This document shows, one piece after another, positions 17,304-25,632 of a stretch of 64,000 nt of DNA. Each line of letters starts with the position of its first letter. Positions within the stretch are counted from its first letter, which is position 1. This stretch comes from Paraburkholderia fynbosensis. Lineage in GTDB: Bacteria; Pseudomonadota; Gammaproteobacteria; Burkholderiales; Burkholderiaceae. A program made the translations under genes and the position numbers. The notes under the pieces are model-generated. The model did no database searches and was not told where the DNA came from. It saw only the letters and a program-made list of their open reading frames with translations. Where the stretch lies: NCBI RefSeq assembly GCF_902859935.1, contig NZ_CADIKI010000006.1, positions 310,001 through 374,000 on the forward strand, written 5' to 3'.

Positions 17304-17945
17304 TCATTGCGCTGTACCCGTCGAATCGCAGTACTCCAGCGCGTCGTCCAGCCTGTCATTGCCCCAGAACATTTCTTCGCCGACGAAAAACGTCGGGGCG
17401 CCGAATATCCCCCTAGCCGCGGCCGTTTCGGTCTGTTCGCGCAAGCGCAGTTTGTTGGCGTCGCCTTGCGAGTCGGCGATGATCTGCTGAGCTGGCAAGC
17501 CGAGTTCCTCGAGTGCTTCGCTCACTACCTCTGCTGAGCCGATGTCGCGGTCGTCGGCGAAATTCAGTTGCATGATCTTGCGGCAGTAGGCAGCCATCCA
17601 TTGCCGATCCGCGCCCAGTAGCGCCACGCGCATCGCCAGCAGCGCCGCACGTGGGAAGGTGCCTGGCCGCATGAACGGGATACCGTATTTACGGCATTGC
17701 CGCTCCATGTCCTTCCAGACGTATGCACCCTTCTCCTTCTGCAACACGAATGGCGAGTTGGTGAACCCCAAGTCGCGAAACACGGGCCCCAGCAAGAACG
17801 GCCGCCAACGGATCCGCACGCCATGCGCGGCTGCCAGCGCCTCGATGCGCATGACGCTCAGGTAACTGTAATTGCTGCCGAAGTCGAACCAGAACTCGAT
17901 CTCCGGGGCGAAGGAAGTTGTCGAAGAAGACACAGCGTCATTCAT
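17304..17945 (-). CDS. DsbA-family oxidoreductase / 2-hydroxychromene-2-carboxylate isomerase-like protein
   Basis: A 213-residue protein of the DsbA/HCCA-isomerase (kappa GST-like) fold. It has EFWFDFGSNYSYLS at the N-terminus, where the Ser replaces the CxxC of true DsbA proteins, then RWRPFLLGPVFRDLG, a helical insertion, and GIFGAPTFFVGEEMFWGNDRL, the classic GAPTF..G..FWG..R ending. HCCA isomerases act in naphthalene/aromatic degradation, but many paralogues have other glutathione-linked roles, and no aromatic catabolic genes are adjacent. I placed the start at ATG 17945 because GGAGG sits five bases upstream; an in-frame ATG at 17972 is possible. Confidence 0.87.
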   Translation of the reverse strand: MNDAVSSSTTSFAPEIEFWFDFGSNYSYLSVMRIEALAAAHGVRIRWRPFLLGPVFRDLGFTNSPFVLQKEKGAYVWKDMERQCRKYGIPFMRPGTFPRAALLAMRVALLGADRQWMAAYCRKIMQLNFADDRDIGSAEVVSEALEELGLPAQQIIADSQGDANKLRLREQTETAAARGIFGAPTFFVGEEMFWGNDRLDDALEYCDSTGTAQ

Positions 17946-18073
17946 GTTGCCTCCGGTATCAAGCATGCTCACTCATTGCCGCCGACGGACTACACCTTGC
18001 AATGCTTAACAGTCGCGAGTGGCGGTTCTGCCTATGATGAGCCTCCCCGTACATACGACGTTGACGGTCCGTA

Positions 18074-18166
18074 ATGAACTATCCGTACGACATGCTCACC
18101 GCCGCCTGTCTCTTCATCATCGCCGTGTCGTCGTCGATTCTGCTCACGTTGGGCTGGCCTCACTAA
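18074..18166 (+). CDS. Candidate 30-residue single-pass membrane protein
   Basis: An ATG-to-TAA frame with a nine-residue polar start (MNYPYDMLT) and one uninterrupted hydrophobic stretch (LFIIAVSSSILLTLGW), ending two residues later. The composition is like known bacterial small membrane proteins and unlike the chance frames nearby. The ribosome binding site is weak. It lies just upstream of the LexA-boxed gene at 18264. Coding status is unproven. Confidence 0.35.
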   Translation: MNYPYDMLTAACLFIIAVSSSILLTLGWPH

Positions 18167-18230
18167 AACCACTCGCAAGAGTTGGGGCAAAGCCGCCGCT
18201 GTATGCCGTGCGGCCTCGAAAAGGCGAGGT

Positions 18231-18252
18231 ATACTGTACATATATACAGTAT
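18231..18252. promoter_or_regulatory. LexA (SOS) box upstream of an unknown gene
   Basis: ATACTGTA-N6-TACAGTAT, a perfect 8-bp-arm palindrome containing CTGT-N8-ACAG at 18234-18249. A -10-like TATACT at 18230-18235 overlaps it, so LexA binding would block transcription. The gene at 18264 begins 11 bp after the palindrome. It has the same arms as the box at 2953-2974. Confidence 0.82.
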
Positions 18253-18263
18253 TTGTCTGAGCA

Positions 18264-18632
18264 ATGCGTCTTCCACCTTTCGATCCTCCCACGCTCGCGG
18301 AGTTGCGCACCTGGTGGCGCACGCGCGACGAGCGGGCCGTCCAACGGCTGATCCTCGAGATTCAGCGGCAACGGCTCACGCTGCTGGAGTTGCGCGACCT
18401 GATCGATAGCGGCGTTCAGCAAGTGCGCGCCACGGATCGCACATTGGTCGAACGCGGCGAACCGTTAATGACGCTGCGCATCAGAGTCGCGCAGGAAGTG
18501 CTGCGGGTCGGCGACATCGACGACACGCGGCAAGTAAGCCGCGCCGAACGGGACAAGATCGCCGTTCGCACGCAAGGCCAGATGGAATATGCGCGCGAAG
18601 GCCGTCTGCGAAGGCAGCGCCGCAACATCTAG
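18264..18632 (+). CDS. Unknown 122-aa charged helical protein, predicted SOS-regulated
   Basis: I do not recognise a family. The protein is rich in Arg/Glu/Leu with long predicted helices (for example RAVQRLILEIQRQRLTLLEL) and a strongly basic C-terminus (GRLRRQRRNI), as in small nucleic-acid-interacting proteins. It has no membrane segment or Cys. Its ATG is 11 bp downstream of a perfect LexA palindrome whose -10-like element would give a leader of only about 20 bases, so the start fits a short leader. It is apparently monocistronic. A role in the DNA-damage response follows from the operator only; the activity is unknown. Confidence 0.72.
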   Translation: MRLPPFDPPTLAELRTWWRTRDERAVQRLILEIQRQRLTLLELRDLIDSGVQQVRATDRTLVERGEPLMTLRIRVAQEVLRVGDIDDTRQVSRAERDKIAVRTQGQMEYAREGRLRRQRRNI

Positions 18633-18680
18633 CCCAAACGCTCTTCATACACGACGAAACTAAACAGGCGCGCGGATCGA

Positions 18681-19307
18681 TCAGCGCGTCTGCGCAGCCA
18701 CGCGCAGGCCGAGCGAAATGAACAGCACACCGATGATCTTGTTCTGCCAGCGTGCCAGCCACGTCAACCGCTTGACGAATTTGCCCAGCGGCCGAATGGT
18801 CAACACGATCAGCGTGGTATACAGCGCGCTCATGCCGACGAAGATCAGTCCCAGCATGGTGAACTGGAGAAAGGTGGAACCGTGTTCGGGGCGCACGAAC
18901 TGCGGCAGAAACGCGAGAAAAAACAGCGCGGTCTTGGGATTCAATACTTCGGCGGGAATCGCCTGAAAGAACGCTTTCGATCCCGATACCGGCGCGACCA
19001 CCGGCAAATGCGCGCTCGCCTGCTTCTCGCGCAGCGCACGAATGCCCAGATAGACGAGATAGGCCGCGCCGACATATTTCACCGCATTGAACGCGAGCGC
19101 GGAAGTCATCAGCAACGCGGAAAGGCCGACCGCAGCGCCCAGCGTGTGAATGAAATCGCCGGCCGCGATACCGAGACCGGTGAGAATGCCGGCCTTGCGC
19201 CCGCCATGCACGGTGCGCGTCAACACCAGCAGCACCGCCGGGCCCGGAATGAGGAAGAGCCCGAGCACGACTGCAACGAAAGTCCCCAACGTGGATAGGT
19301 CAAGCAT
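18681..19307 (-). CDS. LysE/RhtB family amino-acid exporter
   Basis: A 208-residue inner-membrane protein with about six hydrophobic segments. It carries the family N-terminal signature FLIPGPAVLLVLTRTVHGGRKAG, which is the P-G-P loop followed by GxxxG(I/L), and the mid-protein ALNPKTALFFLAFLPQF-like segment (EVLNPKTALFFL). Members export amino acids or homoserine-type compounds; the substrate cannot be assigned. Single gene, convergent with the LexA-boxed gene. A second LysE paralogue sits at 21138-21758. Confidence 0.9.
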   Translation of the reverse strand: MLDLSTLGTFVAVVLGLFLIPGPAVLLVLTRTVHGGRKAGILTGLGIAAGDFIHTLGAAVGLSALLMTSALAFNAVKYVGAAYLVYLGIRALREKQASAHLPVVAPVSGSKAFFQAIPAEVLNPKTALFFLAFLPQFVRPEHGSTFLQFTMLGLIFVGMSALYTTLIVLTIRPLGKFVKRLTWLARWQNKIIGVLFISLGLRVAAQTR

Positions 19308-19520
19308 ATCGTCTCCTTGTCGACGCGACGGACTCAGCGAACTGGCGCGCGTTCAGCGGGCAATTGTAGACGAATGCGAGCATTCGATCTTTTGCGGCGC
19401 GCACGTGCTGGGTCGCGGCCAAGCCAAAGGTCCTCATGGGTAGTACGCCGGCGATCCGTTACCATGGCGAGCACCGAGCTGCGTGCGGCTCGTACCTGTT
19501 CATCCACTGAAGTCTTTGCC

Positions 19521-20105
19521 GTGCCCACCTATACCTTGCCTGCAGCGCTGAGCGCGGAACTCGAGATTCGCAAGAGCCGATTCATTGCCTATGCAATACC
19601 GGTTGCCGACCGCGATGCCGCAATGGCCGAGCTACGGCGGCTGCGCCGCGAACATCCTGCCGCGACGCATGTGTGCTGGGCGTTGCTGGCCGGCGGCCAG
19701 TCCGGCATGTCCGACGACGGCGAACCGTCCGGGACCGCGGGAAGGCCGATTCTCGAAGTACTGCGGCATCACGATCTGGACGGCGTGCTGGCGGCCGTCG
19801 TGCGCTATTACGGCGGCGTGAAACTCGGCGCCGGCGGTCTTGTGCGCGCCTACACCGATGCAATCGCATCCGCCCTGCTGGATGCGCCGCGAATCGAGAG
19901 GATTGCTCAGGTTTCGTTGATCGTCGAAGTGAGTTATGCCGATGAAGCCAAAGTTCGCCGATGGATCGAAGCCGAGGAATATACGCTTGTAGATAGCGCA
20001 TATGGCATGCTGGTGAAGATGACGATCCGGTTACCCGTCAACAAGCTCGAAGAGGCTCAGCGAGTGCTGACGAATATGACTCAGGGAAAAGCGGGTTTCC
20101 TTTGA
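19521..20105 (+). CDS. yigZ: YigZ/IMPACT family protein
   Basis: A 194-residue protein with the UPF0029/IMPACT N-terminal domain: EIRKSRFIAYAIPV, the HPAATHVCWAL segment, SDDGEPSGTAGRPILE, and VVRYYGGVKLGAGGLVRAY. A ferredoxin-like C-terminal DUF1949 domain follows (~130-194). The family is linked to translation/stress control in eukaryotes and to proline-peptidase-like or ribosome-associated roles in bacteria; the exact activity is unsettled. I place the start at GTG 19521 because the conserved PTYTLP-type N-terminus follows it. An in-frame ATG at 19464 would add 19 residues with no homology. Confidence 0.88.
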   Translation: MPTYTLPAALSAELEIRKSRFIAYAIPVADRDAAMAELRRLRREHPAATHVCWALLAGGQSGMSDDGEPSGTAGRPILEVLRHHDLDGVLAAVVRYYGGVKLGAGGLVRAYTDAIASALLDAPRIERIAQVSLIVEVSYADEAKVRRWIEAEEYTLVDSAYGMLVKMTIRLPVNKLEEAQRVLTNMTQGKAGFL

Positions 20106-20436
20106 TAGTCCAACCGTCCTGCTCTCCTTTGCGAAAACGCAAACAGGAAAACGGGATTGCACCGCACGTAAAAGGTAAAAATATGACAACGCTTTAATGA
20201 CGCGGTGTCTATTAAAAAAACGGCTCTGTATGATGAACAGATTCGTGCCAATACGACAGGGAGCGTGAACCGTGTCACCCGGAAGGGCTCAGACGTCGGC
20301 TCACTGTTACCATGCTGTTCTCTACCGGGATGTCTCCATTAAAAGGGCAACGCCTCTGACCTCGACCGCCGCTTTTTCCAGCACAGCGCCTGAATTGCCG
20401 CGACGGAGCCCGTCTCTGCCGCGCCTAGCCAGTGCC
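20106..20436. other. Intergenic region before a lipoprotein gene
   Basis: 331 bp, A/T-rich around 20110-20240 (with AAAAAAA at ~20215) and likely to hold the promoter of the lipoprotein gene. The downstream frame is open back to GTG 20272 but those residues do not resemble a signal peptide. Confidence 0.4.
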
Positions 20437-21003
20437 ATGAGTTCAACGTTGAGCACGACCCTGCTCAAGGGTTGCGGCATCATTGCGCTGCCGTTGATGC
20501 TATCGGCGTGCTCATGGTCGTGGTTCGGCCTGAATAGCAGTGCGCCGCGCGCGGCCGCGCATTCCACCGGATCGCTCAGCGTCGCCCCTGCCCGCGAGTT
20601 CGCCTACGTGCCCGCTCGCAGCGGACGCGTTTCGCCGAACCGCATCGAGAACACTGCAATGACCGGCATCGTGCTCAAGGACGACATTAACGAAACCGTG
20701 CGCAACGGCGTGGCGAACAGTTTGCAAGTCGCGGGGTTTCGTCTCAACGATCGCAAGCGGGTGCTGAGTGGCAGCATCGAGATGTTCACCGTCGACGATG
20801 TGCGCTCCCCGGCGTTCTGGACGCTGAAGATGCGCTACGTGGTCACCGACTCGGCCACCCGTCAAATCGTGTTCGCGACCGTCAAAACGGTCAAACAGAA
20901 GTCGCCGAAATTCACCAGTAGTACGGTCGCGATCGAAGATACCGTAAAGCTGAGCGTCGACTCGTTGATTAGCGATCCCGGATTTGTCAAAGCGGTGAAA
21001 TAA
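20437..21003 (+). CDS. Predicted lipoprotein of unknown function (188 aa)
   Basis: The N-terminus has a lysine, a hydrophobic core (GIIALPLML) and a lipobox L-S-A-C with the lipidated Cys at residue 25, so it should be a lipoprotein. After a Ser/Ala-rich linker, the folded part (~75-188) contains NETVRNGVANSLQVAGFRL and a beta-rich region. This pattern resembles the YajG-like class of outer-membrane lipoproteins with a domain that repeats in many proteobacteria, but I do not assign a name. ATG 20437 was chosen because it alone gives a proper signal peptide. The Asp/Glu-poor +2 residue (Ser) predicts outer-membrane sorting. Confidence 0.78.
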   Translation: MSSTLSTTLLKGCGIIALPLMLSACSWSWFGLNSSAPRAAAHSTGSLSVAPAREFAYVPARSGRVSPNRIENTAMTGIVLKDDINETVRNGVANSLQVAGFRLNDRKRVLSGSIEMFTVDDVRSPAFWTLKMRYVVTDSATRQIVFATVKTVKQKSPKFTSSTVAIEDTVKLSVDSLISDPGFVKAVK

Positions 21004-21137
21004 AGGCGTCGGTACGGGGTGCGGGCGAGTTTCGCTACAATTTCATGAACCACGGGTCGCGCGCCGGCCCCGGCGGCCATGATTGGCCATCCCGCCGCGC
21101 GATTCCCCGCAATCTCCCGTTCATCGCGCGAGCCATC

Positions 21138-21758
21138 ATGTCCATCACCGCCTGGCTGTTCTTCTTGCCCGCCTGCTTCGCTATCAACCTCGCGCCCGGG
21201 CCCAACAATCTGTTGTCGATCAATGTAGCGGCGCGTCATGGATTCCTGAAGGCGTTCGTCGGCGGCACCGGCCGGCTGGTTGCGTTCGCGATGATGCTGG
21301 TACTCGCCGCAACCGGTCTTGCAGTCGTGCTGCACGCGTCGGAATGGTTCTTTCTTGCGATCAAACTGGCTGGCGCAGGGTATCTGATCTGGCTTGCCAT
21401 TCAACTGTGGCGCAGCGATGCGCCCACCATCGATACGTCGCAACCGCAGGAAGCGTCGCTCGGTCGAATTGCATGGCGTGAGTTTCTCGTCGCGGCCGGC
21501 AATCCGAAGGCGATTCTGGTCTTCACGGCGTTTCTGCCGCAGTTCGTCGATGTTGCAAGGCCGATCGTGCCGCAGTTCGCGGTGCTCGGCGCGAGTTTTC
21601 TGGTGCTCGAATGGGTAGCGATTGCGTTCTATTCGTGGGCCGGGATGTATCTCGGGAAATGGTTGGTGCGGGCACGGGTCAGGCGATGGTTTAATCGCTT
21701 TTGCGGCGGGTTTCTGGCGGCGATCGGGGTAAGTTTTTTGTTGGTGAGAAGAGCGTGA
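21138..21758 (+). CDS. LysE family translocator
   Basis: A 206-residue membrane protein with six likely helices. The family signature is near the start (NLAPGPNNLLSINVAARHG, the PGPN loop) and the central GNPKAILVFTAFLPQFVD motif is typical of LysE/RhtB exporters. ATG 21138 puts the first helix at residue ~5. It lies 134 bp after the lipoprotein gene on the same strand and may or may not share a transcript. Probable amino-acid or small-metabolite efflux; substrate unknown. It is only distantly similar to the exporter at 18681-19307. Confidence 0.9.
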   Translation: MSITAWLFFLPACFAINLAPGPNNLLSINVAARHGFLKAFVGGTGRLVAFAMMLVLAATGLAVVLHASEWFFLAIKLAGAGYLIWLAIQLWRSDAPTIDTSQPQEASLGRIAWREFLVAAGNPKAILVFTAFLPQFVDVARPIVPQFAVLGASFLVLEWVAIAFYSWAGMYLGKWLVRARVRRWFNRFCGGFLAAIGVSFLLVRRA

Positions 21759-22008
21759 AGTGTGAATATGAACCGTGCACGCCCGGCTCTGTCATGCTGC
21801 GCGTGTAGAACGTCGCCACCGCACGAAAGCCTACGTCCGGCAAACTCGCCCATGTCGCGCCGACCGCGTCGTCCTTCCATAACCGATACCTAATGCATCG
21901 GTCCAGAAACTTTAACTATCTGCATTCGTCGTACCCCCTTATCCTCGAACAGTGACCCGTTGGCTACGCGACGGGCGATCGACTTCTCATAGTCACTGGA
22001 GCGGCATC

Positions 22009-22986
22009 ATGAAGATCTGCATCTTTGGAGCGGGGGCGATTGGCGGCCTGATGGGCGTGCAACTCGCACGCGCAGGCGCGGACGTGAGTTTCATCGCGCG
22101 CGGGGCGCATCTGGCGGCCATGCGCGAGCATGGCGCGCGTCTGATCATGGACGGCGAGACATTCAGCGCACCGGTTCGCTGTACGTCCGACCCACGCGAA
22201 CTCGGCGTGCAAGACTTCGTGATCGTCACGCTAAAGGCGCATTCGTTGCCTAGCGTGGTCGACTCCATGCAGCCTCTGCTCGGCAAACACACGGCGATCG
22301 TCACCGGCGTCAATGGCATTCCCTATTGGTACTTCTATCAGCATGGCGGACGCTTCGCCGGCACGCGCCTCGCAAGCGTCGACCCCGACGGCGCTCAATG
22401 GACGAAGCTCGGCCCCGAGCGGGCGATCGGTTGTGTGCTGTATCCCGCTGCGGAGATCGTCGAACCGGGCGTGATCAAACATGTGTACGGCAAGAAATTC
22501 CCAATCGGCGAGCCGAGCGGCGAGCGCACGCCGCGCATTCAGCAACTGCACGACATCATGCAGGCGGCGGGTTTCGAAGCACCGATTCGCGACAACATCC
22601 GCGACGAAATCTGGCTCAAGCTGTGGGGCAATCTGTGCTTCAATCCGATCAGCGCATTGACGCACGCCACGCTCGACGTGCTCACCAGCGACCCGGGCAC
22701 ACGCGCGGTATCCCGCACAATGATGCTCGAAGCCAAGCGGATTGCCGATCAGTTCGGCGTGCACTTTCGCGTCGATGTGGAAAAGCGGATCGACGGTGCG
22801 GGCGCGGTCGGCGCGCATAAGACGTCGACGCTGGTCGATCTGGAGAATCGCCGTCCGATGGAAATCGATCCATTGTTGACGGTCGTGCAAGAGATGGGAC
22901 GTCTCGTCGCCGAACCCACGCCTACTATCGACGTGGTGCTGGCACTGATCAAACTGCGCGAGCGCATGGCATTGCAGGGCAACTGA
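22009..22986 (+). CDS. Ketopantoate reductase family protein (2-dehydropantoate 2-reductase-like)
   Basis: A 325-residue NADP-binding enzyme. The N-terminal Rossmann motif is GAGAIGG (7-13). The catalytic region ILxKLWGNLCFNPISAL (~200-215) contains the Lys and the two Asn positions expected for PanE/ApbA enzymes. HKTSTLVDLENRRPMEID is the conserved substrate loop (S-S/T-x-x-x-D). PanE makes D-pantoate for coenzyme A, but Burkholderia carry several paralogues, and the FYQHGG and PDGAQWTKLG insertions suggest one of those rather than the housekeeping enzyme. The start has a ribosome binding site GGAG 9 bases upstream. A strong bidirectional terminator follows. Confidence 0.85.
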   Translation: MKICIFGAGAIGGLMGVQLARAGADVSFIARGAHLAAMREHGARLIMDGETFSAPVRCTSDPRELGVQDFVIVTLKAHSLPSVVDSMQPLLGKHTAIVTGVNGIPYWYFYQHGGRFAGTRLASVDPDGAQWTKLGPERAIGCVLYPAAEIVEPGVIKHVYGKKFPIGEPSGERTPRIQQLHDIMQAAGFEAPIRDNIRDEIWLKLWGNLCFNPISALTHATLDVLTSDPGTRAVSRTMMLEAKRIADQFGVHFRVDVEKRIDGAGAVGAHKTSTLVDLENRRPMEIDPLLTVVQEMGRLVAEPTPTIDVVLALIKLRERMALQGN

Positions 22987-23027
22987 TCGAACGTCGCGGT
23001 CTTTTCATCTCTTTGCCGCCGCAATGA

Positions 23028-23064
23028 AAGAAGGATCGAACGCACCAGGCGTTCGATCCTTCTT
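23028..23064. terminator. Bidirectional intrinsic terminator
   Basis: A perfect 16-bp stem with a 5-nt loop, with A-rich left flank and T-rich right flank, between the convergent ketopantoate reductase-like and aldehyde dehydrogenase genes. It works for both strands. Confidence 0.9.
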
Positions 23065-23080
23065 TTACTTCCCTAGAACG

Positions 23081-24535
23081 CTATTGATCGAGCGCCAGCC
23101 ACACCGCCTTCGGCTCGGTGAAGTTCTCGATCGCGACGTCGCCGTGTTCGCGGCCGAAGCCTGAATCGCCGGACCCGCCCCACGGCAGCCGCACGTCGGT
23201 ATAGCCATAGGTGTTGATCCACACGGTGCCCGCTTTCAGGTCCCGCGCCACCCGATGCACCCGCCCAATGTCTGCGCTCCATACACCGGCCGCGAGGCTA
23301 TACGCCGTACCATTGGCAATCCTGAGCGCATCGGCCTCGTCGTTGAAACGAATCACGCTGGCTACCGGCCCGAAAATCTCCTCCTGCGAAATGCGCATTT
23401 CGTGCTCGACGTTGGCGAACACCGTCGGTTCGACGAAGAAACCGCGCTCGCCGATTCTCGCGCCGCCCGTCACGAGCGACGCACCTTCGGCCTGCCCCGC
23501 GTCGACGTACCCCAACACGGTCTTCATCTGCGCGGCGGAGATGAGCGGACCCATCGACGTTTCGCGCGCCGACGGATCACCGACCTTGATCGACTTCGCA
23601 CGCGCGCTGAGACGCTCGACCACTTCCTCGTACACGTCGCGATGCGCGAGAATGCGCGAGCCCGCCGAACACACCTGACCGGTATTGAAGAAAATCCCCG
23701 ATGCTGCGGCGCGCACCGCATTGTCGAGATTTGCATCGGGGAAAATCAGATTCGCCGACTTGCCGCCGAGTTCGAGCGTGACGCGCTTGAAATTGCCGGC
23801 CGCGCCTTGCAGAATGCCGCGCCCGACTGACGGCGAGCCCGTGAAGGTCACCTTGTCGACACCCGGGTGCGCCACCAGCGCATCGCCGACCACCCGTCCT
23901 TTGCCGGTGACGATATTGAGCACACCGGGCGGCACGCCCGCTTCGAGCGCAAGCTCGCCGATGCGCAACGCGGTGAGCGGTGTTATCTCCGCGGGCTTGA
24001 CGATCAGCGTGCAACCACACGCGAGCGCCGGCGCGATCTTCCACATGCCGATCATCAGCGGGAAATTCCACGGCACGATCGCAGCGACCACGCCGACCGG
24101 CTCGCGCAACGTGTAAGTCAACGCATCGGGCCGCGTCGGCACCACCTGACCGTTGATCTTGTCGCACCAGCCTGCGTAATATTCGAGCGTATCGATCGCA
24201 GCCGGAATGTCCTGGCGCATCACCGAGGCAATCGGCTTGCCGGCGTCGAGACTTTCGAGCGCGGCGATCTCCTCGAGGTTGGCGCGCATCAGGCCGGCGA
24301 GACGCATCAGAATGCGGCCACGCTCGGCCGCACGAATCGAATTCCACACTTTCAGCGCAGCGCGTGCGGCGTGCACCGCCGTATCCACGTCGGCGGCGCT
24401 GCCCTGCGCCACGCGCGCAATGGGCTCTTCGGTGGCCGGATTGATGTCGACGGAATACTCGCCTGTACCCGGCGGTAAACGCTTGCCGTCGATTAGCAAA
24501 TCATGGCGCCTGAGGTCGGTTTCAGTTTCCATCAT
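23081..24535 (-). CDS. NAD(P)-dependent aldehyde dehydrogenase
   Basis: A 484-residue aldehyde dehydrogenase with complete signatures: PWNFPLMIGMWKIAPALACG for NAD binding, FTGSPSVGRGI, the general base in LELGGKSANLIF, the catalytic Cys in NTGQVCSAGSR, and EEIFGPVASVIRF near the C-terminus. The sequence style is betaine/gamma-aminobutyraldehyde-like (short, NAD-linked), but substrates in this superfamily cannot be assigned from sequence. The AAGGAG ribosome binding site favours the ATG ATG pair at 24535/24532. An upstream LysR gene (gap 83 bp) and the OFA transporter before it are on the same strand and could form one transcript. Confidence 0.92.
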   Translation of the reverse strand: MMETETDLRRHDLLIDGKRLPPGTGEYSVDINPATEEPIARVAQGSAADVDTAVHAARAALKVWNSIRAAERGRILMRLAGLMRANLEEIAALESLDAGKPIASVMRQDIPAAIDTLEYYAGWCDKINGQVVPTRPDALTYTLREPVGVVAAIVPWNFPLMIGMWKIAPALACGCTLIVKPAEITPLTALRIGELALEAGVPPGVLNIVTGKGRVVGDALVAHPGVDKVTFTGSPSVGRGILQGAAGNFKRVTLELGGKSANLIFPDANLDNAVRAAASGIFFNTGQVCSAGSRILAHRDVYEEVVERLSARAKSIKVGDPSARETSMGPLISAAQMKTVLGYVDAGQAEGASLVTGGARIGERGFFVEPTVFANVEHEMRISQEEIFGPVASVIRFNDEADALRIANGTAYSLAAGVWSADIGRVHRVARDLKAGTVWINTYGYTDVRLPWGGSGDSGFGREHGDVAIENFTEPKAVWLALDQ

Positions 24536-24618
24536 AAAGCTCCTTGAATGGATAGTGTGGTGCGGCTGATCGCTGCCGGATCGTTTGGGGAGCAATGCCG
24601 GCCATCGCGACTGTGACG

Positions 24619-25602
24619 CTAGGGCTCGTGCAAAACGGCGCGGCGCGGCGCAGCCACCGGCCCTGTGACCGCTTGCGAGGCGGATGATGATGCCGCGCCG
24701 CCGTGTGCGTCGATAGACTCCAGCGCGGCGAACCGTGTCCAGGCCGCCGCGGCGTTAGGTCGTAAAGAGCGGTTCCGGCGATGCACCAGGAAGGTAGTCA
24801 CGCTCACCTCGGGCACCAAGGGCCGGCTCACCAGCGATACCGTCGGCCCTGGCCAATGGGCGTCGACAGGCAACACGCCGACGCCGAGGCCCAGTTCGAC
24901 CATGCGCGACACGGCCGCCACATGGCCGAACTCCTGCAGCGGGCGTCGCTTCAATTCATGCGCGCTGAAGGCGCGTTCAAGCGCCGCGTGCACGCCCGTG
25001 TCCGCATTCAGCGTGATCAGCGAGCACTGCTGCAATGCGTGCCATGCAACGCTGTCATGCCGGGCCAATGGATGGGTGGGAGGAATCACCGCATGCAGCG
25101 GCGTCCTGAAGATCGCCTGCGCATGCAGCAATTCATTGTCGAACGGCTGGGCCAATGACACGAGGCCGAAGTCCACTTCGCCCTGCTCCACACTCGCGAG
25201 CACAGCACTTTGCGGCTGATCCCTGACGGATACGATCAACCCGGGGAACGCCGATGCACAACGTGCAAGCGCCTGCGCGACGCAACTCGACGACAACACC
25301 GGATTGCTCGCCAGCACCACGACACCGGTGTGTCCGTCGTACGCGGCGCGCTCTTCGAGCAAGGTCAGTTCGATCTCGTCGAGCAGCCGGCCAATCCGAC
25401 GTTCGAGGCTCGCGCCCGCATTGGTCAGTTCAACCTGGCGTGTGGTGCGATCGAACAGTTTCAATTCAACGGCATCTTCAAGCTCACGCACACAGCGGCT
25501 CACCGCCGATTGCGTCAGATCGAACTCGCGTGCCGCGCGCGTGAAACTCCGCTCACGCGCGACGGCAACGAACACCTTGAGCTGCTGCAACGAAACGTTC
25601 AT
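24619..25602 (-). CDS. LysR family transcriptional regulator
   Basis: A 327-residue LTTR. The N-terminal winged helix-turn-helix is residues ~3-62 (LKVFVAVARERSFTRAAREF, then LTQSAVSRCVRELED). The effector domain (~92-295) is a periplasmic-binding-like fold. The Pro/Ala-rich C-terminal ~25 residues look like a disordered extension. It lies 30 bp downstream of an OFA-family transporter and 83 bp upstream of the aldehyde dehydrogenase, all on the minus strand, so it may regulate either or both. No divergent gene adjoins it, which is unusual for LysR genes. Confidence 0.9.
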   Translation of the reverse strand: MNVSLQQLKVFVAVARERSFTRAAREFDLTQSAVSRCVRELEDAVELKLFDRTTRQVELTNAGASLERRIGRLLDEIELTLLEERAAYDGHTGVVVLASNPVLSSSCVAQALARCASAFPGLIVSVRDQPQSAVLASVEQGEVDFGLVSLAQPFDNELLHAQAIFRTPLHAVIPPTHPLARHDSVAWHALQQCSLITLNADTGVHAALERAFSAHELKRRPLQEFGHVAAVSRMVELGLGVGVLPVDAHWPGPTVSLVSRPLVPEVSVTTFLVHRRNRSLRPNAAAAWTRFAALESIDAHGGAASSSASQAVTGPVAAPRRAVLHEP

Positions 25603-25632
25603 AACGTCTGCGCCGGGTGCGGACAGTTCATG

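Noticed and set aside
23028..23064. Possible small RNA from the long hairpin
   Set aside because: It lies between convergent genes with T-rich ends on both strands, as a bidirectional terminator should.
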